Assembly: GCA_035235625.1 (NCBI GenBank)
Contig: CP141140.1
Coordinates: 15,396,685-15,460,684, forward strand
Length of the DNA stretch: 64,000 bases
Reading direction: 5' to 3'
Origin: Saururus chinensis
Taxonomy: Eukaryota; Streptophyta; Magnoliopsida; Piperales; Saururaceae
How positions within the stretch are numbered: the first letter of the stretch is position 1; every line of letters begins with the position of its first letter. Shown one piece after another: positions 40,398 to 50,744 of the stretch. The notes below the pieces were generated by a model. It did no database searches, was not told where the DNA came from, and saw only the letters and a program-made list of their open reading frames with translations. The translations under genes were made by a program, and so were the position numbers.

Positions 40398-41999
40398 GTT
40401 TAGACTCTTAATTCTTTTAACTAATTGTACTAGTGTCAAGGTTTCTGCTGAACGAAATTTTCATGCCTCAGAACTCTCTCCTGTTCCTCTATTTATGAAG
40501 CAATGCTGCCTTGATTTAACTTCGTGGATTTCTTGTGAACGTTTTTGCTATCTCAGAAATTTCTTTTATATGACCTGTTTTGTTTCTTCGTACAATCCAG
40601 CTCTTCTAAGTTTCAGCGAATACCAAATAAAAAAAATCATTATGGGTTTAATCAGGGCAAATGATGATTGTTTCGAATTGCTTTCAACGCCATCACCCGT
40701 TGAATCTAAATATATTAAAAAAAAAGAAATAGGTGAATTTAAGTTGGGAAGTTGGGTGTTAATGGATGGACATGGATGCAGGTTTACTGGGTGAGCATCT
40801 GTCCACTAAACACGATAGACTATTATAAAACTGTGCACATCTCTCCAAACAAGTGGATAAACATGGACGTCAATGAATATGTCAAATAGCTAGATTTTAA
40901 ACATAATGAATGAATTTTCTCACCCTAAAAAGTATAATATAAACTGGTTGATTAAAATAGAAATATTTTACAAAAAATTATAAATATTGTTTTTTGTACG
41001 AATTTGGTAATCTTCTAATAATGAATTAATCAATGCATGGACATGGCTTAGCGGATAGCTAAAGCTTGTGTCTGCATCCTTCTGCAAAGCCCGGATGTTT
41101 ATCAAATAGTGTTCCCTTATATCTAAATTCATGTGAAGATGGATTTACAGTTAATGTATGTGCTGCTTCAAGAGTTGTATTTTCATCCATTTTGATAATT
41201 GATTGATTTGTCTCTGTAATCAGGTACATGATATATGGTCAAGGATATGCATATTTTTGCTGTGGACTTGGGTGTTCTTACTTTGTGTGAAATATTATAG
41301 TGAGTACAATGTATGATGCGGGTAAATATGCATATGGGAAAAAAATGTATAATTTTGTATGGGGCAAAAAAATAAATAAAGTGGCATGCCCATAATAAAC
41401 TTCATATTTGAATAATTGGATATATGGTTTTAGTACTTAATATTATAATGTAGTTGGTGGTGGGGAGGGGATATTAAAAGACCTACAAGCTACATGTACA
41501 TTTTTATCTTACAGTTCTTTCTGAATCTATTTTTAACTAATCTCCTAGAATATTCTATTAATTCATCTAAATATTTGTGAAGCAGGTAGGGACAAATGAA
41601 CTCTATGTTCGTGCACTTTGACTAGTTACCATTAGCCAATAATACAAACTCGCCATATTCAAAGCCTGAGCTACTCAGGCTGTAACGAACTTATAACATT
41701 GTGGTGTCACTGCATGTGTCAATAAAAATCTTTGCAACCCGGCGAACTGCTTGGATAATACCTGACGTGAAACTGTAACATACTAAACAATACTTTCCTA
41801 GATATCAGTACTATCATAATACGGATGCACGCACACATTCTCTCAAAATAAAATGTGAGGATTGAATGACTTTTCTAGAAAGCAAAGCCATTTGATTTTT
41901 ATGAAATTCACATTTGTTATTATATTTTCAGCTAACCTGCAACGTATGGATTTCTGGGTGCGTCATAAGAATGGAAAGCACACTACTTCTTACCAAAAA

Positions 42000-42222
42000 C
42001 TGTCTGCATTTTTTATGTACCCTGTTCGTCGTGAGCTGAGTGTAAGCGCCTGTGAGGCATTTATTTTCGAGATCGATGGTGTACACGTTAGTGTATGTTA
42101 GCATAAGTAATATTCATGTTAATATGAATTAATATGTGTACTGTCGATCTCAAAAATAAACGCCTCACTGGCATTTCTTACGCTCAGCTCATAATCAATG
42201 CGGAGCATAAAAATCGCTTCCC
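42000..42222. mobile_element. Inverted-repeat MITE, absent from duplicate copy 2
   Basis: tctgcattttttatg, tcgtgagctgagtgtaagcg and tgtgaggcattta are mirrored by cgcctcactggcatttctta, cgctcagctcat, and cataaaaatcgcttcc. The corresponding place in copy 2 (near 56780) goes directly from aaaaccgtc to ttcggctgctgg. Confidence 0.7.
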
Positions 42223-43016
42223 TTTGGCTGCTGGCTGAAAAATACAGCGAATGCCTAGGTAGCTCATTCTTCACTCGATAATCCCTTCTTGTCTGCTTTG
42301 TTCCTTGTTCCCCGTCCATTTCTCTACTTACCTATCATTATTTTGTCTCTTCCATCACCACTGTCCCAACCTTTCACTTTCTTACTTTACACTTCCTATT
42401 ATGCAAAACCTTGCTTTCGTCCTCGTAGTGAATGGAAGCTGGGCAGACAAACCTTTGGATATACCCTCTCGTAGATGTCTCCAAAACCCATGTATTATTT
42501 TTTATAGAACCCTGACACATGCAAAGCAGTATTTTTTATAGCAATTGTTTGTGTAAAAAAAATATCCTTTTTAACACTTCTTCCCAAAGAGAACTTTGGT
42601 GCAAAACCCCCTAACTACAGGTGGTCTCACTCCACACAAACCGAGATTCACAATTTCAAATCTACTAGTGAAATTGCAGGCGTATACTGCATGACAAAGG
42701 GTGATTGTCTAGTTAACATCAGTTATACCATTTCACCTATTGTATTCTATTTGAGGCCAACTTTTTGTATTTAGAGTCACACAAACTACTCGCTCTGCCT
42801 TATATCAAGCCTCCATTTAGTTTTCCAAAATAAATTAAAATTAATTTATTTCAAAATTTAAATAGAGCTATTAATATGGGAAAGAGGCAACACTAAATAT
42901 AAATACATAAGTTGGTAGTTTGATCTTTAAGCGTGCTAGATGTGATATGCAAACTGAGGAAACTGCAATATGATTATGACTGGTTATTTAGTTATGTGAT
43001 AGATAGAGGGAGATTG

Positions 43017-44016
43017 TGAAGAGTGGCTGGACCAGTGGAAGCCCAGTGGGAGGGGGGTGACGCACCAATCAAAAACCAATCTTTAAATTAATCTACAATG
43101 AATTATGCATAGATCTCTAATCAATTAGCAATAATCATATATCAAATCAATGAATCATACAAATGGGAATTCAATAAGGGACAAATACGAACTAACCTGG
43201 GTTGTCCAGCCCTTGCACGCCCTCCAAAAGATCAGCCTTGCACGCCAATCACAAGAAACAACAAGCAAAGTAAAGGAGAAATACCTCTATGTGTTGATCC
43301 TTCAAAAGCCCTTTGCTTAGATTGAATCCTCAGCAGAGATCGGCCCCAAACCTTTTGATTTCAATGCTCCAACCAGCAAGGATAGCCACCACCTTTGTCA
43401 GCCTCGTCAAGGATCGAAGGAGAGGAGAGGAGGAGGGCAGCCAGCAAAGATTTTCTCCAATCCAAGGGGCTGGCCGAACTTGAGAAAGAGGGAGAGGGGG
43501 CGGCTGATTGAGAGAGGAGAGGAGCAAGAGAAGGGGGTGAACCACTAGGGCAACCCCTCTCCTTTCCCCTCTTTCCCTTTTATAGCCTCCTCTTTCCTCT
43601 TTTAAGTGGGCTTCAATTGGGCTCTCTTAATGGGCTTTCCCTGCTACGAATTCCGGCTTAAATCAAGAAGGTCAAACACAATGGGAGTGAGCTCTATCTC
43701 TCAGAGCCCGCGGAGGCCTGGACCCCCTGCACACAGCCAAGTCTGCGATGGAGTCGACCCCTCGCTAACCACAGGTCCCACCCTCGACACTTAATTCACG
43801 TGTTTGGAGCCCACAACATGTTAATACACGACCTAGTTGAATGCCTAGTGTGCATGTGTGACGTTGGCGGGTCCCAATCGAATTAGTGTAATGAAGGCAC
43901 ATGTGGGGTTGGCACGACCGCCCCCACCACCCTTGGACCTCGTGGCCAGTATCAGCTCACCTGGACCATGACAACGTTGAACCAAACCGGGCCCGAGCCT
44001 ATACCGTGGTCCAACA
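43017..44016 (+). mobile_element. 1000-bp solo LTR with 5-bp target duplication
   Basis: It begins TGAAGAGTGG and ends GGTCCAACA, i.e. TG...CA. It is flanked by GATTG at 43012-43016 and GATTG at 44017-44021. The duplicate region at 57571-57580 reads agattagtta without any insertion, which defines the empty site. It has no protein-coding domain; a TATA-like tttatagcc lies near 43579. It aligns with copy A at 922-1919. It must have arrived after, or been absent at the time of, the segmental duplication. Confidence 0.88.
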
Positions 44017-44208
44017 GATTGGTTACTTATTAATGTGACGAACAGGTAGAGGGTTTGTCCTTCATTTTGACTGGTTCATTGCCGTAGGAAATATACCATA
44101 TGACGTCATTGCTCTAAACCAAGCTAGTTGCAGGGCCATGAGCTATCTAAAAGCCTACTAGCAAATCTCAACCAAAAAAACGATAACAATATTCACTACC
44201 TCTCCACA

Positions 44209-44433
44209 ACAATAGTTTTTTATGTTCTATTTTGACAATGAGCCCCACGCAAGGGGCAAATGAGAGCCCTTATATTTGAGATCGATAGTGTATAAGTTAG
44301 TGCACATTAATATCAGTACTACTAACACTAATAATGTACACTAGTTTATATGTCATTGATCTTGTGGATGAAGGGCTCTCATGCGTTCTTTACACCGGGC
44401 TCATTGTAAAAAAAGAGCATTAAAAATGCTTCC
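44209..44433. mobile_element. MULE-like MITE, 9-bp target duplication
   Basis: The right terminus read inward is GGAAGCATTTTTAATGCTC, then acaatgagcccg. The left has agttttttatgttctatttt, then gacaatgagcccc. Flanks ctctccaca (44200-44208) and ctctccacg (44434-44442) form a 9-bp target duplication with one change. A counterpart is present in copy 2 (about 57773-57969), so this insertion predates the duplication. Confidence 0.8.
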
Positions 44434-44785
44434 CTCTCCACGCAAGCAACATGATCAAACAAATTCACTAGAAAAAGAGAGTAAAATTAAAATTCAGATT
44501 ACTCTGCCTCTGCAGCTCCTCATTGCGAGCTACCCAAGAGTTTGGATGGTGGCAACGGAGAATATTCCAATTGTAATGAAGGGAGATCCATCTACCCCTT
44601 AAGAATCCTCAACTATCGCTAGCATCGGGTTGCAACGACATTTTCTATAAGCACATCAAAGGAAGATTGACGCATCAGCTGGCTTGGTCTTTATTGAATT
44701 CATCCTTCAGCATTTCGTGAGGCTGCAGAGGGATGAGAGCAAGATGCAGTGAGGGTGACGGTGGAGTTGGCAATGTCAGCCAACA

Positions 44786-44985
44786 GAAGCGTTTTTAATG
44801 CTCCCTCTTCATTGTGCGTCGAGCGTAAGGAATGCCCAGGAGCCATTGGATTTCAACATGGGTGACGCACACACTAGCGCACGTTAATGTGCGCTAGTGT
44901 GTGCGCCACCCATCTTGAAATCCAACGGCTCCCATGCATTCCTTACGCTTGGCGCATTGTTAGAATGGAGCATATAAAATGCTTC
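44786..44985. mobile_element. 200-bp near-perfect hairpin MITE (MULE-like)
   Basis: Two ~97-bp arms are almost fully complementary around the centre gcgcacgttaatgtgcgc (near 44876-44893). Arm landmarks are gaagcgtttttaatgctcc / atggagcatataaaatgcttc, cgtaaggaatgc / gcattccttacg, gagccattggatttcaa / ttgaaatccaacggctc and acgcacacactagcgc / gcgctagtgtgtgcg. Flanks gtcagccaaca and atcagccgaca form an imperfect 10-11-bp duplication. It is absent from copy 2. Confidence 0.88.
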
Positions 44986-46044
44986 ATCAGCCGACATGTT
45001 CTGTACAATAGGACTTGATGTAGTATTTTAAATTAGTGATACACAAGCGGTGTGGGGATGGGTATAAGATTCGGAGTACATATATCAGCTTCCTTTCGTC
45101 AACCATGTCCGGACATTCCCTCTCTAAGCCCAATTCCTACACCAGCTATTCAGTTTGGACTGCTCGAGCTTCAGATAAACATGTGGAGACCTCCTATTGG
45201 ACACAAACAAGAATCAGCCCCTCAAAGCTTACAAATTCCCCTCCCTTGAGTCCATAAAATCTGAAAATGAATAGTACTACAGTTTTGAGTAGAGATGTAG
45301 TCAAGAGGTCGGGCTTGGGTAGGGTATTGTTAAACTGGTGAGTTAAACATAATTGATTCGTTTAGAATGAAAAGTTATTTTAATTATTAATTTAATTTTT
45401 TTAAAATATAAAATATTATCTATTAATAGCTACATTTAAAAAATTAGTAATTTTTATTAAATAGTAAAACCTACATAAAAAAGAGAAAATGTGCTTATAA
45501 TACTTTTTTTAAAATATTTAACTATTTAAATTAAATTAAATAAAACTTATTAATATACAACAAATTTTATTGTCAAATAGAACTATTAGTTTCTAAGAGA
45601 AGGAGTATATCTAAATATTTATTTAATTCAATATTTTACCTAAAAAAATATTAAAAGTTATAGTTCCTTTATTATTACCGGGCAACAAAATAACTCGTTA
45701 AGGCCTGATTTCCTAGGCTGAATAGCGAGACTAGCTTTAAAATATATATTAGACCTGTATAAAATATGGGCCTGGGCCTGTCCCAAAAAATACTGGCCTG
45801 CTTAATAGCCCAAGCCTAATAGTTGCAACTATCGATAGCCCAAGCCTAATAGTTGCAACCATTGATAGCCCAAGTCCACCAAGCTAATTTTTTTATGTGG
45901 TGTATAGTATTTGGGAAAAATTAACTTCCGGATGCCCGCAAGCCATCCCAGGTGAATTAGTGCTATCCATCAGATGATAATCGTGTGATTGTCTGTTTTA
46001 AACTAATGGGTACCTCTATTACACAGCTTCTTTCAGTCCTATGA

Positions 46045-46950
46045 GTGTTTTAAAAACTGGATCGGATCGGTCGGTCCAACCAGGTTTAGTTGGACCCGTT
46101 ATAAAAAATAGGCCAGTTCATCTTGATTTTAGGGTCGATTTAACCCGGCCAGGTCAGCATGACCCGGCCAGTTAAACCGGTTCCCAGTGTTCCGGTTCAG
46201 TCTGGGTTTTGAAAAAAAATATTACGAATCGATCAGGAGGTGCTCAAAGCTGGGCGATTTGGGGGCGACGGTGAACAGCAGCTGGCAATCTTCTCTAACG
46301 ACGACGATTCATCCTCTCTACATTCCTGCGTCGACCAACCCTTTTACGCCTAGCTTCATTTCATCGAAGGCTTGGATTGTTTTTGCTCAGTTGTAGGCCG
46401 GCGGCCATATTTCACCTCTCTGGGAAAGGGAAGAGATAAACTCCCCAGCTCAGTCGGCAGTGGTGATCGGAGGGAGATATGGTATGTGGAAGCCAGAGAT
46501 GAGAAGAGGGCAACTGAGATAGATGGGAGACGAGAGTGGAGAAGAGAGGTGGGCATCATCGATAGCCGTCTGCAAAGAAGAGGGCGGAAAAAAGGAGAAT
46601 GGGGCGAGTGAGAAATAGTGGCTGAAAGCATAGGCGAGGCGTCGACAATGCGAAGCAGAGGTTGATGGTGGAGCAAGACGGAGGACGGAGAGTGGGATCT
46701 GGGGACTTGGAGTCGGAGATCTGGGTGGCGAAGGAGTGGAGGGCGTCGGAGATCCAGGTGGTGAGGGAGCGGAGGGCATTGGATATCTGTGCGGTGAGGT
46801 GATTTAGGCGGCAAGGGATTTGGGTGGAGGGCAAAGTTTGAAGGGGGAGGACCGAGGAGAAGGTTAGATATAAACGGGTCAACCCGGGTTGAACCCAGTT
46901 AAACTGGCCTGGACACTATTTCGGGTCAGTGTCCTGGCAGGTTTTTAAAA
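46045..46950. mobile_element. TIR element with GTTTTAAAAAC termini
   Basis: The left gtgttttaaaaactgg is mirrored by the right cctg-caggtttttaaaacac. The sub-terminal parts are full of ccggcc, aaccggt and gggtcaac motifs. The interior holds C/T-rich DNA with open frames on both strands (46356-46882) of low complexity, probably not genes. Confidence 0.6.
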
Positions 46951-46983
46951 CACATCCTATCCCTGCGATACCCAAAGATTACC

Positions 46984-47695
46984 CCCCGAACACGTCTATT
47001 TGCACCCTAAGCATTATTCATCTATTGTTGTTAGATTGTATCAAGAAACATGAAGTAATATGTGTGTGGGCAAAAGCTCAATGTGGAGAAAAGCACCTTT
47101 ATGCTTCTCAAAATGCCCATAGAAGAATTCATAGATTGACCCAATTTATCCAGGTATAATCTTTACCCTTAGCAAAGAACACGAACCAGGAATCGAATAT
47201 GCCCCAAAAAGCGTAGAAATTTGACAACCACGGAAAATCGAGCAGAGCAAACAACTGCGTTGATTCAGATCGAATTACCTGAAACGGATCGCCGTCGTAG
47301 AAGAGATCGAAACTGAAGCCAGACAAAGAGAGAGAGCGATGGAAGTTAGTACAACGCACTGACTTTCCAAAATCGAGAAATAGCGAAGACAATGGCTCTC
47401 ATTGGTACCTCCGGCGAAAGAAAAACTCAAACTCCAGCCGCAAGCGATGTGGAAGAACCATAGGTGATGGGGAAGAATAGGCAAAAGGATGTGGAAGAAC
47501 CACAGACGATGGGGAAGAATAGGCAAAAGGCTTGGAAGATCGAGGGGTATACAGTAAATAAGCAAAAGGGGTAGTAAAGTAAAGATAAATTAAAATTCAA
47601 TTTGGGCACTTTGGGGTATATTTAAAAAAATTATAAATCACAGTGGGGTAAAGGAGATACGGGATAATGAGGGGTGCATATAGACGCGTTCTTAC
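46984..47695. mobile_element. Short TIR element, possible captured exon
   Basis: The left gaacacgtctatttgcaccc followed by cattatt matches, inverted, the right ataatgaggggtgcatatag followed by acgcgttc. On the minus strand, 47440-47280 has a purine/pyrimidine-balanced segment ending ccgtttcag|GTAATTCG, which looks like a 5' exon with a splice donor. The candidate protein segment (SLSGFSFDLFYDGDPFQ) matches no family I know. Confidence 0.55.
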
Positions 47696-47815
47696 CCGCT
47701 TCGGATCGGCTGTGAAGCACTCTCACCGGGTCAGGTGAGAGTGCCCAATAAAAAGTAGCCACATCCTCTTTCTCTCATAATGTCAGTAAACCGGGTTTCT
47801 ATACAATTTTTGTTT

Positions 47816-47893
47816 AAACCAAAATAGTTCAATTTTGGTTTTCATTCTAACCCAAAACCAAAATGGTTTAATTTTGGTTTTCATTCCAACCCA
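47816..47893 (+). repeat. Two ~39-bp tandem units
   Basis: Units begin with aaaccaaaat(a/g)gtt(c/t)aa, then ttttggttttcatt(c)(t/c). They are nearly identical. Confidence 0.8.
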
Positions 47894-48424
47894 TGGGTCT
47901 CTCCAGGGCTCCCCTCTTAATCTTCATCCCCTAAATCGCCACCAAAATCCCTCTTCCCCCAGAGGAGGTGCTCTCATGCCACCACTGCCTGGGAGAGATT
48001 CTGCCTCTGCAATCTACAGTCTGGCGGTTGTGGCCCTCACGATGCCACCATCCGGGAGAGAAGACTCGGATCTCCTATCCATAGCCCCCCTAATCGCCGG
48101 AGCCGGAGGAGGTGTCGGTGGTGGCTCTGACGCGCACCCAAGAGAGCAGTCATCTTCCTCTCCTAAATCCCCATCTGTGGCCCTTCTCTTCCCCTCATGG
48201 CGTCATCCTCATCGATGTCTCTCTCCTTCCTCATCTTGCTCCATCACTGTCGCCATCTAACGTCCATAGTCGGCCCAGTCCCACCTCTCTCCGACTACCC
48301 AGCTTTCAACTTCGTTGTCGCCTCTCGCCCGTCCATGGGGGCCTTGCAACTCCCCTCCCCTACTCATTCCTGCTTCATCTCTTCTTCTTCTTCTTCTTAT
48401 TCTGCTTCTTCCTCCCCTTCTTAT

Positions 48425-48580
48425 TCCATTGGAGCAATATTGTGGCAAGGTTAGAGCAATATTGAAGTGATATTGCGGCAAGGTTAGACCAATATTGCTC
48501 TACATTATAGCGATATTGCTGCAATATTGCTACTATTAGAGCAATATTACTCCAACATTATAGCGATATTGGCACGAAAC
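48425..48580 (+). repeat. AATATTG-motif tandem region
   Basis: About ten copies of the motifs gagcaatattg and gcgatattg/gcaatattg at 15-25-bp spacing, with a longer unit (acattatagcgatattg) repeated twice. Spacer words such as ggcaaggttaga also repeat. Confidence 0.75.
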
Positions 48581-48966
48581 TAGCGTGCCTAACACCAATC
48601 AGAAGACGAGTAAAGCCCAGTCAGCAGTCGTTATTTTCCGTCAATGGAGCTAACGGAGTTTTACATTTAGGGATTCAAAACTCAAATTTTGGAGGGATAT
48701 TGAAACTCAAATTTAGAATTCATTGAGGGCGATTTGGTCGTGGTGGCAGGACACGGCTCCCGGAGGGGGGTCCACTTGGTTCCATAGGGAGATGTTGCAG
48801 CGGGCGAAGGCGAGGAGGAGATCGGCGTGGAGGTCATTGATGCAGATGGCCAGTCAAGGGCATGTCCTCCATCCATTTGGCTTCGTCCTCTTTTTTCCCT
48901 TCCTCCGTCAACCCCACCGTGCCTTTCTTTCTGGACAAGATGATCTTCGTAATGGGGTTCACGGAT

Positions 48967-49323
48967 TTAAGTCCAAGGGCGACATTTCATTCGCTTTTGA
49001 GGGATTCGCCCTACTGCCCGATGGAGTAAGCTGGTGAAGGGAGAACGCTTGTCGCCGAAAGAGGTGTACTTGTAGGTGTCATCGATATCTTCGTCTTCAA
49101 CCAGCTTTCTACCGAATGATTTGGTTTTGGGAATCCTCTCGCACCTGTTCTTCGCCTTCTGGGTTACAGGGCAGATGGCCTTGTTCTTGCCATCACATGG
49201 GATTACGTCTTTGTCCATTGCCTCATTGTCTATTTCTCTGTCCAAGTGAGAAGTAGCCATGACATCTTTGAAGAGAACCAACAGCACAAGGATCCACAAC
49301 ACTTTGAATTTGAGGCTTGCCAT
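48967..49323 (-). CDS. Putative small secreted cysteine-containing peptide, 118 aa
   Basis: A single open frame on the minus strand. The N-terminus MASLKFKVLWILVLLVLF, then KDVMA, is a textbook signal peptide with likely cleavage near residue 23. The mature part (about 95 aa) is strongly charged. It has three cysteines in a C-x7-C-x9-C spacing (Cys43, Cys51, Cys61), a basic stretch, and then an acidic stretch EDEDIDDTYKYTSFG. Acidic residues around tyrosines resemble tyrosine-sulfation sites of plant peptide hormones, but I recognise no PSK, PSY, RGF, CIF, RALF or EPF consensus. The final ~25 residues (from GDKRSPF) are basic with a fourth cysteine and may be read-through of a decayed end. 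No TATA box or relative was identified in the window. It could be a genuine orphan peptide gene, an exon of a longer gene, or a decaying copy. Confidence 0.5.
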   Translation of the reverse strand: MASLKFKVLWILVLLVLFKDVMATSHLDREIDNEAMDKDVIPCDGKNKAICPVTQKAKNRCERIPKTKSFGRKLVEDEDIDDTYKYTSFGDKRSPFTSLLHRAVGRIPQKRMKCRPWT

Positions 49324-50210
49324 TGGCCCATCATTCTGTGATGCACTATTACGGGTTTTCCCTTTTCAGAACAGGTGTAGATTAAGAATGTTTATTTATT
49401 TGTTAAATGAGGCTTTATTGTAGATTGGGTATTCAATTATGGGTGTTACCTTGCATTAGCCCTCCCAGTGACAAAATTACTAGATTATTAATTTTTATAC
49501 TTTGCATCACATTACCTTGCATATATTTTTGAATTTTGTATCTGATACACAATTAATTGATCTCTACACTTGATATAAATGCCAACTACTAACCAAGACT
49601 TCTGTATCTTTTAAGGACTGATTTAGTATGAGCTGTTCATTCTCAAAATCTGATGCTATATATGTCTTCACTAGGCTGATACTAATATAAACTTTTCAGA
49701 TTCTTAATTTTGCGGAATGAAATACAAAAGATACTTAAAGAAACAAAACAGGAGGCTAATTAATTAGAGGTTATATAACCAGAGTATTTCTCTACCAAAC
49801 TAATATACTCTTCAGTCTTAAATCGTCCTATTTTATGAACAATTTCAAGCATGTAGCTCGAAGTGATTCAATTAGAATCGTGTGGGTAATTTTCACATAA
49901 TATGGAGCTAGCCAACTACTTCACAAATCTTCGAAATGATTCTTCTATGGTGTATACAGATTTAAATGGTCACCGGTTGACTCTTTCTATTGGGTCTATG
50001 AACTAAGTAATTAAGTAATAGCCTGAGTGAGATAAAAATGCAGTCAGAATAGAGGCGTTCTATTTCATTTGAGGTTTCGGTATTAGCATTAAGTAGTACT
50101 ATTTTGTAGCGTATTTCAAGAGTACTCAACTTGTTATCGTCTGTTTTGATCTTCAAAATGCACCATTATGTCTATGTGATATTATAAAACCGGCATCATG
50201 TCTATTGCAG

Positions 50211-50582
50211 AACACCATGTGCACGCCCACTTGGTCCATAAATGCCCACACCATATACTACATCACGCGAGGTAGTGGGTGAGTCCAGGCGGTGGGTCAC
50301 AATGGTAAGAAGGTGTTGGATCATACAGTGAATGCAGGGCTTCTGTTTGTGGTGCCACATTACTACATAGTGGTGAAGAAGGTGGATGAGGGTGGAATAG
50401 AGTGGGTGGTGTTCAAGGTCTCCACCATGCTGATGAGGAGCACTCTGACCGGAGCCAACTCTGCCCTCAAGGCAATGCCTACCTAAGTCCTGGCCAGCTC
50501 TTATAGGATGCTCAAGCATAAAAGGGGGCATGATATGTTGGTCCTTCCTCCTACAACCCGCTCCTCCTCTTATACAGAGTAG
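50211..50582 (+). pseudogene. 11S globulin (legumin-type) last exon, stop-interrupted
   Basis: After an acceptor (tctattgcag) one reading frame runs TWSINAHTIYYITRGSG, stop (50280-50282), VQAVGHNGKKVLDHTVNAG, LLFVVPHYYIVVKKVDEGG, IEWVVFKVST, LTGANSALKAMPT, stop (50484-50486), VLASSYRM, then a serine-rich tail and a final stop at 50582. This is the second cupin barrel and C-terminus of 11S seed storage globulins (W-x-x-NAH, V-x-x-V-x-x-NG-x-x-V-x-x, L-x-VVPQ, A-I-x-AMP-x-x-VL). Intact members are vacuolar hexamers in seeds. Only the last exon and a plausible 3'UTR (to ~50740, with aataatgaaa) are here; the earlier exons are not found upstream. The two internal stops are single-base changes (TGA and TAA), so it is a fairly young pseudogene fragment. 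Confidence 0.85.
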
Positions 50583-50744
50583 TGTTTTTGGACTTGTTAC
50601 AAGGAAGTAGATGCAAAGTAAGGCCAAGGGTTGTTTGTTTTTATTGTGTATGGAGAGTTATGAGGTTGGATAATAAAGAGGTGCATGTAAAGCAGGATGT
50701 ATCTATGTAGTGTGCATTATATAATAATGAAAGCAGTTGTTGCT

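Larger units (their letters stand above)
39434..45910 (+). repeat. Segmental duplication, copy 1 (parental)
   Basis: It starts inside NUS1 exon 5 (ttctcagcatttgcaaggca) and extends past the gene to the ttttatgtggtgtata sequence near 45910. It is collinear and same-orientation with 54201-58470, with scattered single-base differences. Copy 1 is longer because it has the MITE near 42000-42222, the solo LTR at 43017-44016, the hairpin MITE region ~44715-45095 and AT-rich DNA 45140-45680, which copy 2 lacks. The intact parental gene shows that this copy is the source. Confidence 0.93.

Noticed and set aside
40354-40794. 146-aa frame directly after the NUS1 stop (and its 134-aa copy at 55254)
   Set aside because: It lies in the duplicated 3' flanking region. 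The duplicate differs by substitutions without protein-like constraint, and no domain is seen.
46356-46882. 152-aa and other minus-strand frames
   Set aside because: Low-complexity Ser/Pro/His sequence inside a TIR element, open in several frames because of composition.
47835-48465. Overlapping 141-aa and 117-aa plus-strand frames
   Set aside because: Low-complexity Ser/Pro/Leu from C/T-rich DNA in two frames at once; no family resemblance.
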